DNA of 6,087 nucleotides from an uncultured Dyadobacter sp. (GTDB taxonomy: Bacteria; Bacteroidota; Bacteroidia; Cytophagales; Spirosomataceae): assembly GCA_946481035.1 (NCBI GenBank), contig CAMLNK010000277.1:1-6087 (forward strand), in the 5' to 3' direction. Positions 1 through 6,087 of this stretch are shown in pieces. The notes under the pieces are model-generated. The model saw only the letters and a list, made by a program, of their open reading frames with translations. It was not told the DNA's origin and did not search any database. The translations under genes and the position numbers were made by a program. Each line of letters opens with the position of its first letter. Within the stretch, counting starts at the first letter, position 1.

Positions 1-138
1 CTTTTTATCGGTCGACTTGAAGTTCGAGAACGCGATGAGCTCGCAGTAGAAGATCTGCGGGTAGAGAAAAAAGAGGCTACCCAACAGGATGATGAATCCG
101 GTCAGAAGAAATCGGGTGACTTTCCGGAGTGGGTTCAA
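1..138 (-). CDS. Partial unidentified membrane-anchored protein (N-terminus only)
   Basis: I do not recognise this gene. The minus strand is open from a TTG codon at 138 to the window edge (46 codons), and the gene continues outside the window. The peptide starts MNPLRKVTRFLLTGF and runs into a hydrophobic stretch (about residues 10-28, rich in Leu, Phe, Ile) after three basic residues. This is what a signal anchor or first transmembrane helix looks like. It is followed by YPQIFYCELIAF and a more polar segment. The codons favour C/G at third positions, as in the neighbouring genes. The frame also stays open upstream, with CTG at 141 and GTG at 168, but the latter would place coding sequence inside the palindrome, so TTG at 138 is a tentative choice. 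It lies downstream of purH in the same orientation, behind a probable terminator. The complementary plus-strand frame is also open, so coding status is likely but not certain. Confidence 0.5.
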   Translation of the reverse strand, partial: MNPLRKVTRFLLTGFIILLGSLFFLYPQIFYCELIAFSNFKSTDKK

Positions 139-153
139 CAGGGTTTTATTTTT

Positions 154-215
154 TTGCCACGAAGACACGAAAAAGGCACGAAGACATTCGTGGTAACTTC
201 GTGCCTTCGTGGCAA
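154..215. repeat. 62-bp imperfect palindrome of CACGAA units
   Basis: Three CACGAA copies (158-163, 166-171, 177-182) are mirrored by three TTCGTG copies (187-192, 198-203, 206-211), all with exactly the same dyad centre at 184.5. The outer arms, 154-171 against 198-215, pair over 18 bp with a single mismatch (165/204). The inner 177-182/187-192 arms pair perfectly around a 4-base centre, and the bases at 172-176/193-197 do not pair. The element lies between the purH stop codon and the gene at the left edge. It looks like a dispersed REP-like or small palindromic element. I have a general impression that similar CCACGAAGACACGAAG strings are common between genes in environmental bacteria, but copy number cannot be judged from one window. 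Confidence 0.85.
170..205 (-). terminator. Probable intrinsic terminator of purH
   Basis: Read on the minus strand, 18 bases after the purH stop codon comes GGCACGAAG (205-197), a 13-nt loop, then the perfect complement CTTCGTGCC (183-175), followed at once by five T residues (174-170). A 9-bp GC-containing stem with a T-run is the form of a Rho-independent terminator. It uses a different pairing register from the full palindrome in which it is embedded, so the two folds exclude each other. The T-run is short, which leaves room for some read-through into the tandem gene downstream. Confidence 0.6.
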
Positions 216-222
216 TATAATT

Positions 223-1758
223 TTAATGCTTAAAGTGACGAACCCCGGTAGTTACCATCGCAAGGCCATTTGCATTGCAATAATCCACCGAATCCTTGTC
301 ACGAATAGAACCGCCCGGCTGTACCACCGCAGTAATGCCCGCATGGTGTGCAATCTCCACACAATCCGCAAACGGGAAAAATGCGTCCGAAGCCATCACA
401 GCGCCATTCAAATCGAAGCCAAATGCTTTCGCCTTCTCGATCGCCTGACGCAAGGCGTCCACGCGTGAAGTTTGGCCCGTACCGCTCGCGAGCAACTGGT
501 TTTCTTTCGCGAGTACGATGGTATTCGATTTGGTATGCTTGCAAACTTTCAATGCAAATTCAAGGGCCGTAACCTCGCTGGCAGTAGGCGCCTTCTCGGT
601 AACGGTCGTAAACTGCGCTGCAACTTCGGTAGCAAGGTCCTTATCCTGTACCAATACGCCGTTCAGAATGGTTTTGAACATAATTTGCGGCAACACCACA
701 TTATTACGTTTCAACAGAATGCGGTTCTTTTTGGATTTCAAAAGCGTCAATGCTTCTTCGTCATACTCAGGCGCGATCAGGATTTCCATGAACAGCTTGT
801 TCAGCTCCTCAGCAGTCGCCAGATCCACTTTTGTATTTGTAATAACCACACCACCGAAGGCAGAAACCGGGTCGCAGGCCAGTGCATTGTCGTAAGCTTC
901 TTTTGCCGTCGCCGCCGTAGCGATGCCGCAGGCATTGGTGTGCTTGATGATCGCGAATGTAGGCTGAGCGTCGGCGAATTCGTCGATCAGGCTCACGCAC
1001 GCATCCACGTCCACGAGGTTGTTATATGAAAGTTCTTTTCCGTGCAGTTTGTCGAAAATACCTTCCAGGTCGCCGTAGTAAGTCGCGCTTTGGTGCGGAT
1101 TTTCGCCGTAACGAAGTGTTTGCGAATTAAGATTAGTGAAATCGAAAAGCTCCTTATCGGTCGTTTCTTTTCCGGATGTGAAGAAGCTGTTGATCGCGCC
1201 ATCGTAATGCGACGAAACCCCAAACGCCAGGCCCGCGTAGTAACGACGGTCCTGAATATCGGTCGAACCCGCTTTCGCATTCAAAAGCTCCACCACTTCC
1301 GCATACTGGCTGCGGGATGATACGATGAGTGTATCTTTAAAATTCTTCGCCGTTGCGCGGATCAAAGAGATTCCGCCAATGTCTATCTTCTCGATAATGT
1401 CCTCCTCGCTCGCGCCGGATGCCACTGTTTCCTCGAAAGGATAAAGATCCACCACCACCATGTCGATAGCCGGGATGTTGTATTGCTCGGCCTGCGCTAC
1501 ATCGCCCGCATCATCGCGACGGTACAAAATACCGCCCATAATGGCCGGGTGAAGCGTTTTAACACGCCCGCCGAAAATCGAAGGATAACCGGTCAGCTCT
1601 TCGGCAGCGGTTACGGGAATGTTGAGATTTTCAATGAAAGTCTGAGTTCCCCCGGTGGAGTACAGCTTTACGCCGTTGTTGTGCAGGAGGCGGACCAAAG
1701 GCTCAAGACCGTCTTTGTAATAAACAGAAATAAGCGCGGATTGGATTTTTTTAGACAT
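223..1758 (-). CDS. purH: Bifunctional AICAR formyltransferase / IMP cyclohydrolase
   Basis: PurH carries out the last two steps of de novo purine synthesis in the cytoplasm: it formylates AICAR with 10-formyl-tetrahydrofolate to give FAICAR, then closes the ring to IMP. The protein is 511 residues, close to the usual bacterial length. The N-terminal MGS-like cyclohydrolase domain (about residues 1-190) carries GGRVKTLHP at 63-71. The formyltransferase half carries RYGENPHQ at 216-223, KHTNACG at 272-278 (its Lys-His pair aligns with the catalytic Lys266-His267 of human ATIC), SAFGG at 299-303, SGTGQTSR at 425-432, DAFFPF at 458-463 and QPGGSIRD at 480-487. It ends in VRHFKH, the normal family terminus, so the gene is complete. 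The ATG at 1758 gives the expected MSKKIQSALIS start; there is no Shine-Dalgarno sequence, as is common in Bacteroidetes. It is divergent from the SDR gene and has no purine-pathway neighbour inside the window. Confidence 0.97.
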   Translation of the reverse strand: MSKKIQSALISVYYKDGLEPLVRLLHNNGVKLYSTGGTQTFIENLNIPVTAAEELTGYPSIFGGRVKTLHPAIMGGILYRRDDAGDVAQAEQYNIPAIDMVVVDLYPFEETVASGASEEDIIEKIDIGGISLIRATAKNFKDTLIVSSRSQYAEVVELLNAKAGSTDIQDRRYYAGLAFGVSSHYDGAINSFFTSGKETTDKELFDFTNLNSQTLRYGENPHQSATYYGDLEGIFDKLHGKELSYNNLVDVDACVSLIDEFADAQPTFAIIKHTNACGIATAATAKEAYDNALACDPVSAFGGVVITNTKVDLATAEELNKLFMEILIAPEYDEEALTLLKSKKNRILLKRNNVVLPQIMFKTILNGVLVQDKDLATEVAAQFTTVTEKAPTASEVTALEFALKVCKHTKSNTIVLAKENQLLASGTGQTSRVDALRQAIEKAKAFGFDLNGAVMASDAFFPFADCVEIAHHAGITAVVQPGGSIRDKDSVDYCNANGLAMVTTGVRHFKH

Positions 1759-1935
1759 TGTGCAACGTTTGCTCTAAGATTACAAATGCGGGATTTTGCT
1801 TACATTCGGCATTTCGGCTTGTCCCGGGTTGAAAAATAAACCGCAAAGATAGCCGAAAAATCAACGAAACCGGCAGCGGAACAGACGAAAATCAAAACGT
1901 TATCATTCTGAAACCAAGTTTAAAAAGCCAAAACC
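1759..1935. other. Divergent intergenic region between purH and the SDR gene
   Basis: These 177 bases separate two genes that start in opposite directions, so they must hold both promoters. The purH side has the -7 element at 1844-1851. On the SDR side the bases just before the ATG are A-rich (AAAAAGCCAAAACC), typical of Bacteroidetes translation starts without Shine-Dalgarno pairing. The best SDR promoter candidate, TATCATTCTG at 1901-1910, is a poor match to the consensus and I do not call it. No riboswitch or convincing operator was recognised. Confidence 0.7.
1844..1851 (-). promoter_or_regulatory. Candidate Bacteroidetes -7 promoter element for purH
   Basis: On the minus strand this reads TATCTTTG, an exact match to the TAnnTTTG -7 consensus used by the Bacteroidetes primary sigma factor. 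It lies 85 bases upstream of the purH ATG, which would give a leader of about 80 nt. I see no clear TTTG/TTG -33 element at the usual 17-23 bp spacing; GGTTTCG at 1865-1871 is the nearest weak candidate. Placement in the divergent intergenic region supports the call. A chance match to an 8-mer with two free positions is still possible. Confidence 0.45.
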
Positions 1936-2724
1936 ATGAACCTCGACCTGACCGGAAAAACAGCGATCGTATGCGGAAGCACGCAAGGCATCGGACTCGC
2001 CGCCGCCGACGAACTCGCATTACTGGGCGCAAATGTGACCCTCGTGGCCCGAAATGAGGAAAAACTGCGCGAAGCCGTCGAAGATCTGGACACCTCTCTG
2101 GGGCAGCTTCACCGTTACGTGGTAGCCGACTTCGCCGACCATGAAGCACTAAAATCTGCCATTGAAAATTACCTCCGCCTCTGTCCGGAAGTTCATATTC
2201 TTGTCAACAATACCGGCGGCCCTTCCGGCGGCCCGATCATCGAAGCAGAAGCCGACCAGTTCCTGAAAACTTTTCAAATGCACGTGATCAACAACCAGTT
2301 CCTGGCACAAGCCGTGGTGCCGTCGATGAAAAAGGAAGGTTTTGGCCGCATTGTGAACATTATCAGCACTTCGGTGAAGCAGCCGATCATCGGCCTCGGC
2401 GTTTCCAACACCATCCGCGGTGCGGTAGCAAGCTGGGCCAAAACGCTTTCGCTCGAACTCGGACAATACGGCATTACCGTCAACAACGTACTGCCGGGCT
2501 ACACCGAAACTGCCCGCCTGGATGCTGTACTGGAAATGCGCAGTAAAAACCAGGGCAAAACCCGGGAGCAAGTCGCCGAGGAACTGAAAGCAGGCATTCC
2601 TATTCGCCGGTTCAGCGAAGCCAAAGAGGTGGCAGCGGCAGTGGCGTTTCTGGCCAGTCCGGCAGCGGGAAGCATTAGCGGGGTGAGTTTGGCTGTGGAT
2701 GGGGGGAGGACTGAGAGTTTGTGA
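1936..2724 (+). CDS. Atypical SDR-family protein (FabG-like fold, catalytic Tyr/Lys substituted)
   Basis: The 262-residue protein has the length and layout of a classical short-chain dehydrogenase/reductase. A glycine-rich nucleotide loop CGSTQGIG spans 13-20 (Cys in place of the usual Thr), VARN at 37-40 ends the second strand (an Arg here often goes with NADP(H)), NNTGG at 91-95 replaces NNAG, PGYTET is at 187-192, and AVDGGRTESL forms the usual C-terminus. The active site is unusual. By eye alignment Ser144 is kept, but the YxxxK pair is replaced by Ser157-N-T-I-Arg161, and the tetrad Asn position falls on His116. The SNxxRxxxxxWxKTL pattern resembles a known divergent BKR-like SDR subgroup (CDD cd05344, from memory) described as lacking a perfect catalytic tetrad. 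Automatic names such as 3-oxoacyl-ACP reductase would overstate the evidence; the substrate is unknown and the protein may use different chemistry or none. The ATG at 1936 fits the start of the first beta strand. It is divergent from purH and its 3' end overlaps the convergent lipoprotein gene. Confidence 0.9.
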   Translation: MNLDLTGKTAIVCGSTQGIGLAAADELALLGANVTLVARNEEKLREAVEDLDTSLGQLHRYVVADFADHEALKSAIENYLRLCPEVHILVNNTGGPSGGPIIEAEADQFLKTFQMHVINNQFLAQAVVPSMKKEGFGRIVNIISTSVKQPIIGLGVSNTIRGAVASWAKTLSLELGQYGITVNNVLPGYTETARLDAVLEMRSKNQGKTREQVAEELKAGIPIRRFSEAKEVAAAVAFLASPAAGSISGVSLAVDGGRTESL

Positions 2725-5700
2725 TCACCATCAGTTCATCGTCATTCCGCGCGGCCACAACCGCCGTACCGGTTTTCAGTTGAATACGCTTTAACCGCTT
2801 CACTTGCCCGCGAACTTGCAGGCCATTAAGCGGTTCTGGGGCGAAGTTGCAGTTCCCTTTGTTGATAAGTACCGTACCGTAATCAGCGTCGTAACGGCCC
2901 ATTTGGATATTGCAGTCGTAAAAATTACCTATCAGCAGCACGTCAGGGAGCTTGTCTCCGTTGGCATCCACGATTTGTGCGTCGTAAAACGGCGCCCATT
3001 GCGCGCGGTATGGTAATGCTCTCATGGAAAAACTGCCCTTACCGTCATTCACCAAGATCGCATTCTCGAAGTAGTCTGCGGTTAACATCTTGGCATTTTC
3101 CAGCTTTTCAGCCCCTACGAGATCGGCAAGACTGGCTTTGGCAAACTCCGTCGCATAAATGTATTTTTTGCGAATCACCGGCATTTGCTTCTCCATTTCC
3201 AGTTTAGTGGGAAAAAGTGCTTCCTTTCCGTTCAGAAACGTAGTCAATAGAGGCTCCCTCCGACCGTTTCCGTCGAAATCATTGATGTACATCTTTACAG
3301 GGGCTTTTTCAGAAGCTTTCAAACGACTATTAAGCCCGAGGTTGCCAGCCAGAATATCCAGGTCTCCATCTCCATCGAAATCATACGGCATCGCAAAATT
3401 CCACCAGCCCTTGCGGTCTGTGAGCATTTTCTTCTGAAACCTACTGCCAACGCTTTCCAGAACACAAATGCCGTCCCATTCGAGCGCTACTACAATATCC
3501 TGCTTTCCGTCATTGTTCATATCCGCCAGCCGGGCACTTCGCACGTAGCCTACCGATGAAAGTTCCGGCGCATAGCGCGCTGTAACGTCAGAAAATTTGC
3601 CCGAACCGTCGTTTTGCAACAGGTAGGAACGTGGTATTTCGCCATAGTTGAGCGGTACTGCCCTTCCGCCAATGAAAAGATCGACATGCCCGTCACCCGT
3701 AAAATCGAACGGAGTTACGCAAGAGGCAGTAACAAAAATATTTGCAAAAGCATCGTCCTTCGCCGTGAGGTAACCCTTGCCATCATTCAGGTAAATGCGC
3801 GGCATCTGGTAGGGCGAATTGTTACTGAACTCATTCCCTCCCGTCGCAACGACGAGATCCGGGTGGCCATCTTTGTTCACATCGGTCCATTCGGCATCCA
3901 CTTCCTCATAAGTACTGTCCTTCACAAATGCCGGTTGCGGCTTTTCGGTAAATTTCCCGTTTGTGTTTTGCAGGTACAAATGGCTGCGAAGCATTTTCGA
4001 TGATCCTACGTAAATATCTTCCAACCCATCGTGATTGATATCGGCGATCGCCACAGCCGGCCCTTCGGCGGTTACTTCAAAAGGTATGAGTGAATTACGA
4101 TCAAACTCGATAAAATTATTCTCTTCGTGCCGGACAGCCAGGCCCTGCTTTGCCGCGACATCCCCGAACGCAAAAGAATGATTTTCCCTTTGTCGCTTAA
4201 ACGCGTCGTAATCGAAAACCGGCAGATGGTCCTGATAACTCAGCGACAGCGAGTCCTTCAACTCACCGGATCGGAGCACCTGGTAGCCATTGTCGGGCCA
4301 TATCAGCAGTACCGAATCGATGTCCACCCTTTTGCCCAAACCGATATTTATCGGCACTTCCATACTCGACTGAAAACCCCTTACCGGAAATTTTTCGTAG
4401 CTAAGCACATCACCGCCGCGAAAAACCAGGCATTTGCTCCCAATCGCGTTCAAATTTCCTTTTTTGCCTTTCAGATACAGCCTCAGAAAATCGTTCTTAA
4501 CCGGTTTCTGTTCGCTCAGGTTCTGATAAACAAATGCCTTTTCATTGATATTGTTCGTCACAATGTCCAGATCACCGTCATTATCGAGATCAGCGTAGAC
4601 CGAACCGTTAGAATACGATATTTTATCATTTTTGATATTTGATGCCAGGTCTGCGAATATCAGATCACCCTTGTTGCCGAAGAATTTGTTGGGCAGTTTA
4701 ATTTCCGGCAGCTTGTCGGCCAATCCCGGATCGTTCTCGTCGAAATTCTTGCTGCGGATTTTCTCCTGAACGACATCGTCCGACACAAATTTGATATAAT
4801 CGGTGTCGTTCATCCGCTTCGGAATTCCGTTGGAAATGAAAAGGTCTTTCAGGCCGTCGTTATCAAAATCCGTGAACAATGCCGCCCACGACCAGTCGGT
4901 AGCGTGAATCCCCGAGTACATCCCGATTTCGCTGAATGTGTCGTTGCCATTGTTGAATTGCAGGTTATTTCTGGCAAACTGGTAATTGTACCCCTGGCGG
5001 ATCTTGTATTTAAAAATGCTGTAACTATCCTCTCCTTCCGACTTTTTAAGGATCTCATAGTCCGACGGCAACATATCCAGCGAAACAATTTCCGGGAATA
5101 TGTCATTGTTAAGATCGCCCACATCTACCCCCATCGAAAACTGGCTCGTGTGCATCAGCGAAGAATCCGTCTGATCGGTAAAGCGGCCATTTTTCTGGTT
5201 GATATACAAATAATCATTTTCGTGAAAGTCGTTGCCGATGTACATATCGGGATAGCCGTCCAGGTTAATGTCCCCGACGCCCAGTCCCAGCCCGTAGCCT
5301 AACGCCGAACTGTGTATACCCGCCTCACGGGTTACCTCCACATATTTCCCACCGTCGTTTCTGAACAATTTATCACCCGCAAGCGGATGAAAAGTGTCCT
5401 TAAACAGGTCGCGCCGCCCAAATGTACCGTTCTGATGCACCGAATGGTTCAATTGGAACATATCCAGATCACCATCAAGGTCGTAGTCGAAAAACAATGC
5501 CTGCGTTCCGAAAACAATCAGGTCCAGCCCGTACTCTTTTGATTTCTCTTCGTAAACAGGGACACCTTCCTCTGTAATCTTCTGACATTCGAACAGCAGG
5601 TTATGACCTTTCATGTTCTCAAAGTTGCCCACCTGGCTCACGTAAATATCCAACAGCCCGTCCTGGTTAATATCCACAATGGAAACTCCGTTCGACCAGC

Positions 5701-6046
5701 CCTTGCTACCCTTGAATCCCGTCTTCTCTGTCACATCTTCGAACCGTAGTCCGGACTTGTTCAGGTAAATACGATTGGCTTCCTGGTTGGCGGTAAAGCA
5801 AAGGTCTATCAGGCCGTCATTATTCAGATCGCCGGCCCCCACGCCTCCACCATTATAGAAGTACATATAATAGAAGATATTCAGGTCTTTGGTCGGCTTG
5901 AGGGTATTGGAAAAATCGATACCCGTCCGGTCAGATGTGAGCAGTTCGAAACGATAGTCCCCTTCCCCTTCCTGTTTGGAACAGGCGCTCAGGATAACTC
6001 CAAAAATGACCAGCAAATACCAGTTGAATAGCGTATAAAGTCGCAT
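2675..6046 (-). CDS. Large CRTAC1-like VCBS/FG-GAP repeat lipoprotein with ASPIC/UnbV domain
   Basis: This is a 1123-residue predicted envelope lipoprotein of unknown role. A signal peptide ends at a lipobox (LSAC, Cys22). Asp-rich FG-GAP/VCBS calcium-loop motifs of the type DxNxDGxxD follow at residues 72, 124, 186, 258, 310, 392 and 485. An ASPIC/UnbV-type domain follows (about 520-592; NAIGSK, INIGLG, WPDNG). Seven more motifs lie at 668, 721, 780, 841, 888, 922 and 1026. Those at 310, 922 and 1026 are degenerate. Such repeats form beta-propeller blades, so two propellers flanking the ASPIC domain are plausible. The C-terminal stretch with KQMPVIRKK, EFAKASLADL and GRYDADYG resembles large family members in Cytophagales, which I recall being encoded near SusC/SusD-type genes; none is visible here. 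I prefer the ATG at 6046 over the GTG at 6064 because it gives a standard 22-residue lipoprotein signal. The last 16 codons overlap the SDR gene. Confidence 0.92.
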   Translation of the reverse strand: MRLYTLFNWYLLVIFGVILSACSKQEGEGDYRFELLTSDRTGIDFSNTLKPTKDLNIFYYMYFYNGGGVGAGDLNNDGLIDLCFTANQEANRIYLNKSGLRFEDVTEKTGFKGSKGWSNGVSIVDINQDGLLDIYVSQVGNFENMKGHNLLFECQKITEEGVPVYEEKSKEYGLDLIVFGTQALFFDYDLDGDLDMFQLNHSVHQNGTFGRRDLFKDTFHPLAGDKLFRNDGGKYVEVTREAGIHSSALGYGLGLGVGDINLDGYPDMYIGNDFHENDYLYINQKNGRFTDQTDSSLMHTSQFSMGVDVGDLNNDIFPEIVSLDMLPSDYEILKKSEGEDSYSIFKYKIRQGYNYQFARNNLQFNNGNDTFSEIGMYSGIHATDWSWAALFTDFDNDGLKDLFISNGIPKRMNDTDYIKFVSDDVVQEKIRSKNFDENDPGLADKLPEIKLPNKFFGNKGDLIFADLASNIKNDKISYSNGSVYADLDNDGDLDIVTNNINEKAFVYQNLSEQKPVKNDFLRLYLKGKKGNLNAIGSKCLVFRGGDVLSYEKFPVRGFQSSMEVPINIGLGKRVDIDSVLLIWPDNGYQVLRSGELKDSLSLSYQDHLPVFDYDAFKRQRENHSFAFGDVAAKQGLAVRHEENNFIEFDRNSLIPFEVTAEGPAVAIADINHDGLEDIYVGSSKMLRSHLYLQNTNGKFTEKPQPAFVKDSTYEEVDAEWTDVNKDGHPDLVVATGGNEFSNNSPYQMPRIYLNDGKGYLTAKDDAFANIFVTASCVTPFDFTGDGHVDLFIGGRAVPLNYGEIPRSYLLQNDGSGKFSDVTARYAPELSSVGYVRSARLADMNNDGKQDIVVALEWDGICVLESVGSRFQKKMLTDRKGWWNFAMPYDFDGDGDLDILAGNLGLNSRLKASEKAPVKMYINDFDGNGRREPLLTTFLNGKEALFPTKLEMEKQMPVIRKKYIYATEFAKASLADLVGAEKLENAKMLTADYFENAILVNDGKGSFSMRALPYRAQWAPFYDAQIVDANGDKLPDVLLIGNFYDCNIQMGRYDADYGTVLINKGNCNFAPEPLNGLQVRGQVKRLKRIQLKTGTAVVAARNDDELMVITNSQSSPHPQPNSPR
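4271..4489 (-). other. ASPIC/UnbV domain region within the VCBS lipoprotein
   Basis: Residues about 520-592 hold the features of the ASPIC/UnbV family (Pfam PF07593): an opening beta strand (FLRLYLKG), NAIGSK, a run of strands, INIGLG and DSVLLIWPDNG. The domain occurs in CRTAC1-type proteins next to FG-GAP repeats, and its biochemical function is not established. Here it sits between two sets of seven repeats, close to the middle of the protein. Boundaries are by eye. Confidence 0.8.
5981..6046 (-). other. Lipoprotein signal peptide of the VCBS protein
   Basis: From the ATG at 6046 the peptide has a short N-region with Arg2, a hydrophobic core (LFNWYLLVIFGVI) and the lipobox L-S-A-C, with Cys22 (codon 5983-5981) as the predicted acylation site. 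The mature protein begins CSKQEGEGD. The acidic residues soon after the Cys resemble the lipoprotein export signals that send Bacteroidetes lipoproteins to the cell surface, but the match is loose, so surface exposure is an inference. Confidence 0.85.
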
Positions 6047-6087
6047 TGACTGTCGGAGAAACACTAATTTTCGGTTAGTTAATTTTA

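Noticed and set aside
1..468. Long open plus-strand frame running from the left edge into the purH region
   Set aside because: It crosses the palindrome and continues antisense through the strongly supported purH 3' half. In 1-138 its charged residues are what one expects from the complement of hydrophobic codons on the minus strand.
472..1029. 185-codon plus-strand frame opposite purH
   Set aside because: It is antisense to conserved purH motifs, has no recognisable domain, and is explained by the codon bias of the real gene.
1784..1814. Inverted repeat AAATGC / GCATTT and the adjacent CATTCGGC/ATTTCGGC near-repeat in the purH leader
   Set aside because: The 6-bp arms are 19 bases apart with no extension, and the 8-mer near-repeat is short. 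Both are within chance expectation, and neither matches a known purine-responsive RNA.
1901..1910. TATCATTCTG as an SDR-gene promoter element
   Set aside because: It departs from TAnnTTTG and has no matching -33 element.
2149..2571. 140-codon minus-strand frame opposite the SDR gene
   Set aside because: It is a shadow of the SDR coding sequence, whose frame carries all the family motifs.
4127..4642. Plus-strand frames opposite the VCBS lipoprotein gene, including one of 171 codons
   Set aside because: They are complements of a repeat-rich, Asp-rich coding sequence with low stop frequency on the other strand, and show no domain or start context of their own.
4556..5833. Repeated Asp/Gly codon blocks as a possible DNA repeat array
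   Set aside because: The similarity is at protein level (calcium-loop motifs) with diverged codons and irregular spacing of about 52-93 codons. There is no CRISPR-like or tandem DNA repeat.
6063..6079. Small inverted repeat ACTAA / TTAGT upstream of the lipoprotein gene
   Set aside because: Five AT-rich base pairs around a 7-base loop at the window edge are too weak to call an operator or terminator.

Overview
The window reads like a piece of a Bacteroidetes chromosome, most likely from the Cytophagales (Dyadobacter/Spirosoma type). The pointers are a TAnnTTTG-type promoter element, A-rich leaders without Shine-Dalgarno sequences, moderate GC content, and a very large CRTAC1-like VCBS/FG-GAP lipoprotein typical of that group. 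This placement is an inference from sequence character; no marker gene here fixes the genus.

Layout from left to right. (1) Positions 1-138, minus strand: the start of an unidentified gene with an N-terminal membrane segment, cut by the window edge. (2) Positions 154-215: a 62-bp imperfect palindrome built from six CACGAA units, containing a shorter hairpin plus T-run that can terminate purH. (3) Positions 223-1758, minus: complete purH, the bifunctional enzyme of the last two steps of IMP synthesis. (4) Positions 1759-1935: a divergent intergenic region with a good -7 element for purH. (5) Positions 1936-2724, plus: a short-chain dehydrogenase/reductase-fold protein that lacks the YxxxK catalytic pair. 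(6) Positions 2675-6046, minus: a 1123-residue predicted lipoprotein with seven FG-GAP/VCBS calcium-binding-type repeats on each side of an ASPIC/UnbV domain. Its 3' end overlaps the SDR gene tail-to-tail by 50 bp.

No operon joins the three complete genes. purH and the SDR gene are divergent, and the SDR and lipoprotein genes are convergent and overlapping. purH and the truncated left-edge gene lie in tandem but are separated by the palindrome/terminator. The genes have no obvious shared pathway: one is purine biosynthesis, one an atypical oxidoreductase-fold protein, one an envelope protein of unknown role.

I found no convincing new multi-gene system. The points worth following are the SDR with a substituted active site, the 7+7 repeat architecture of the lipoprotein, the nested palindrome/terminator after purH, and the antisense overlap of two coding 3' ends.
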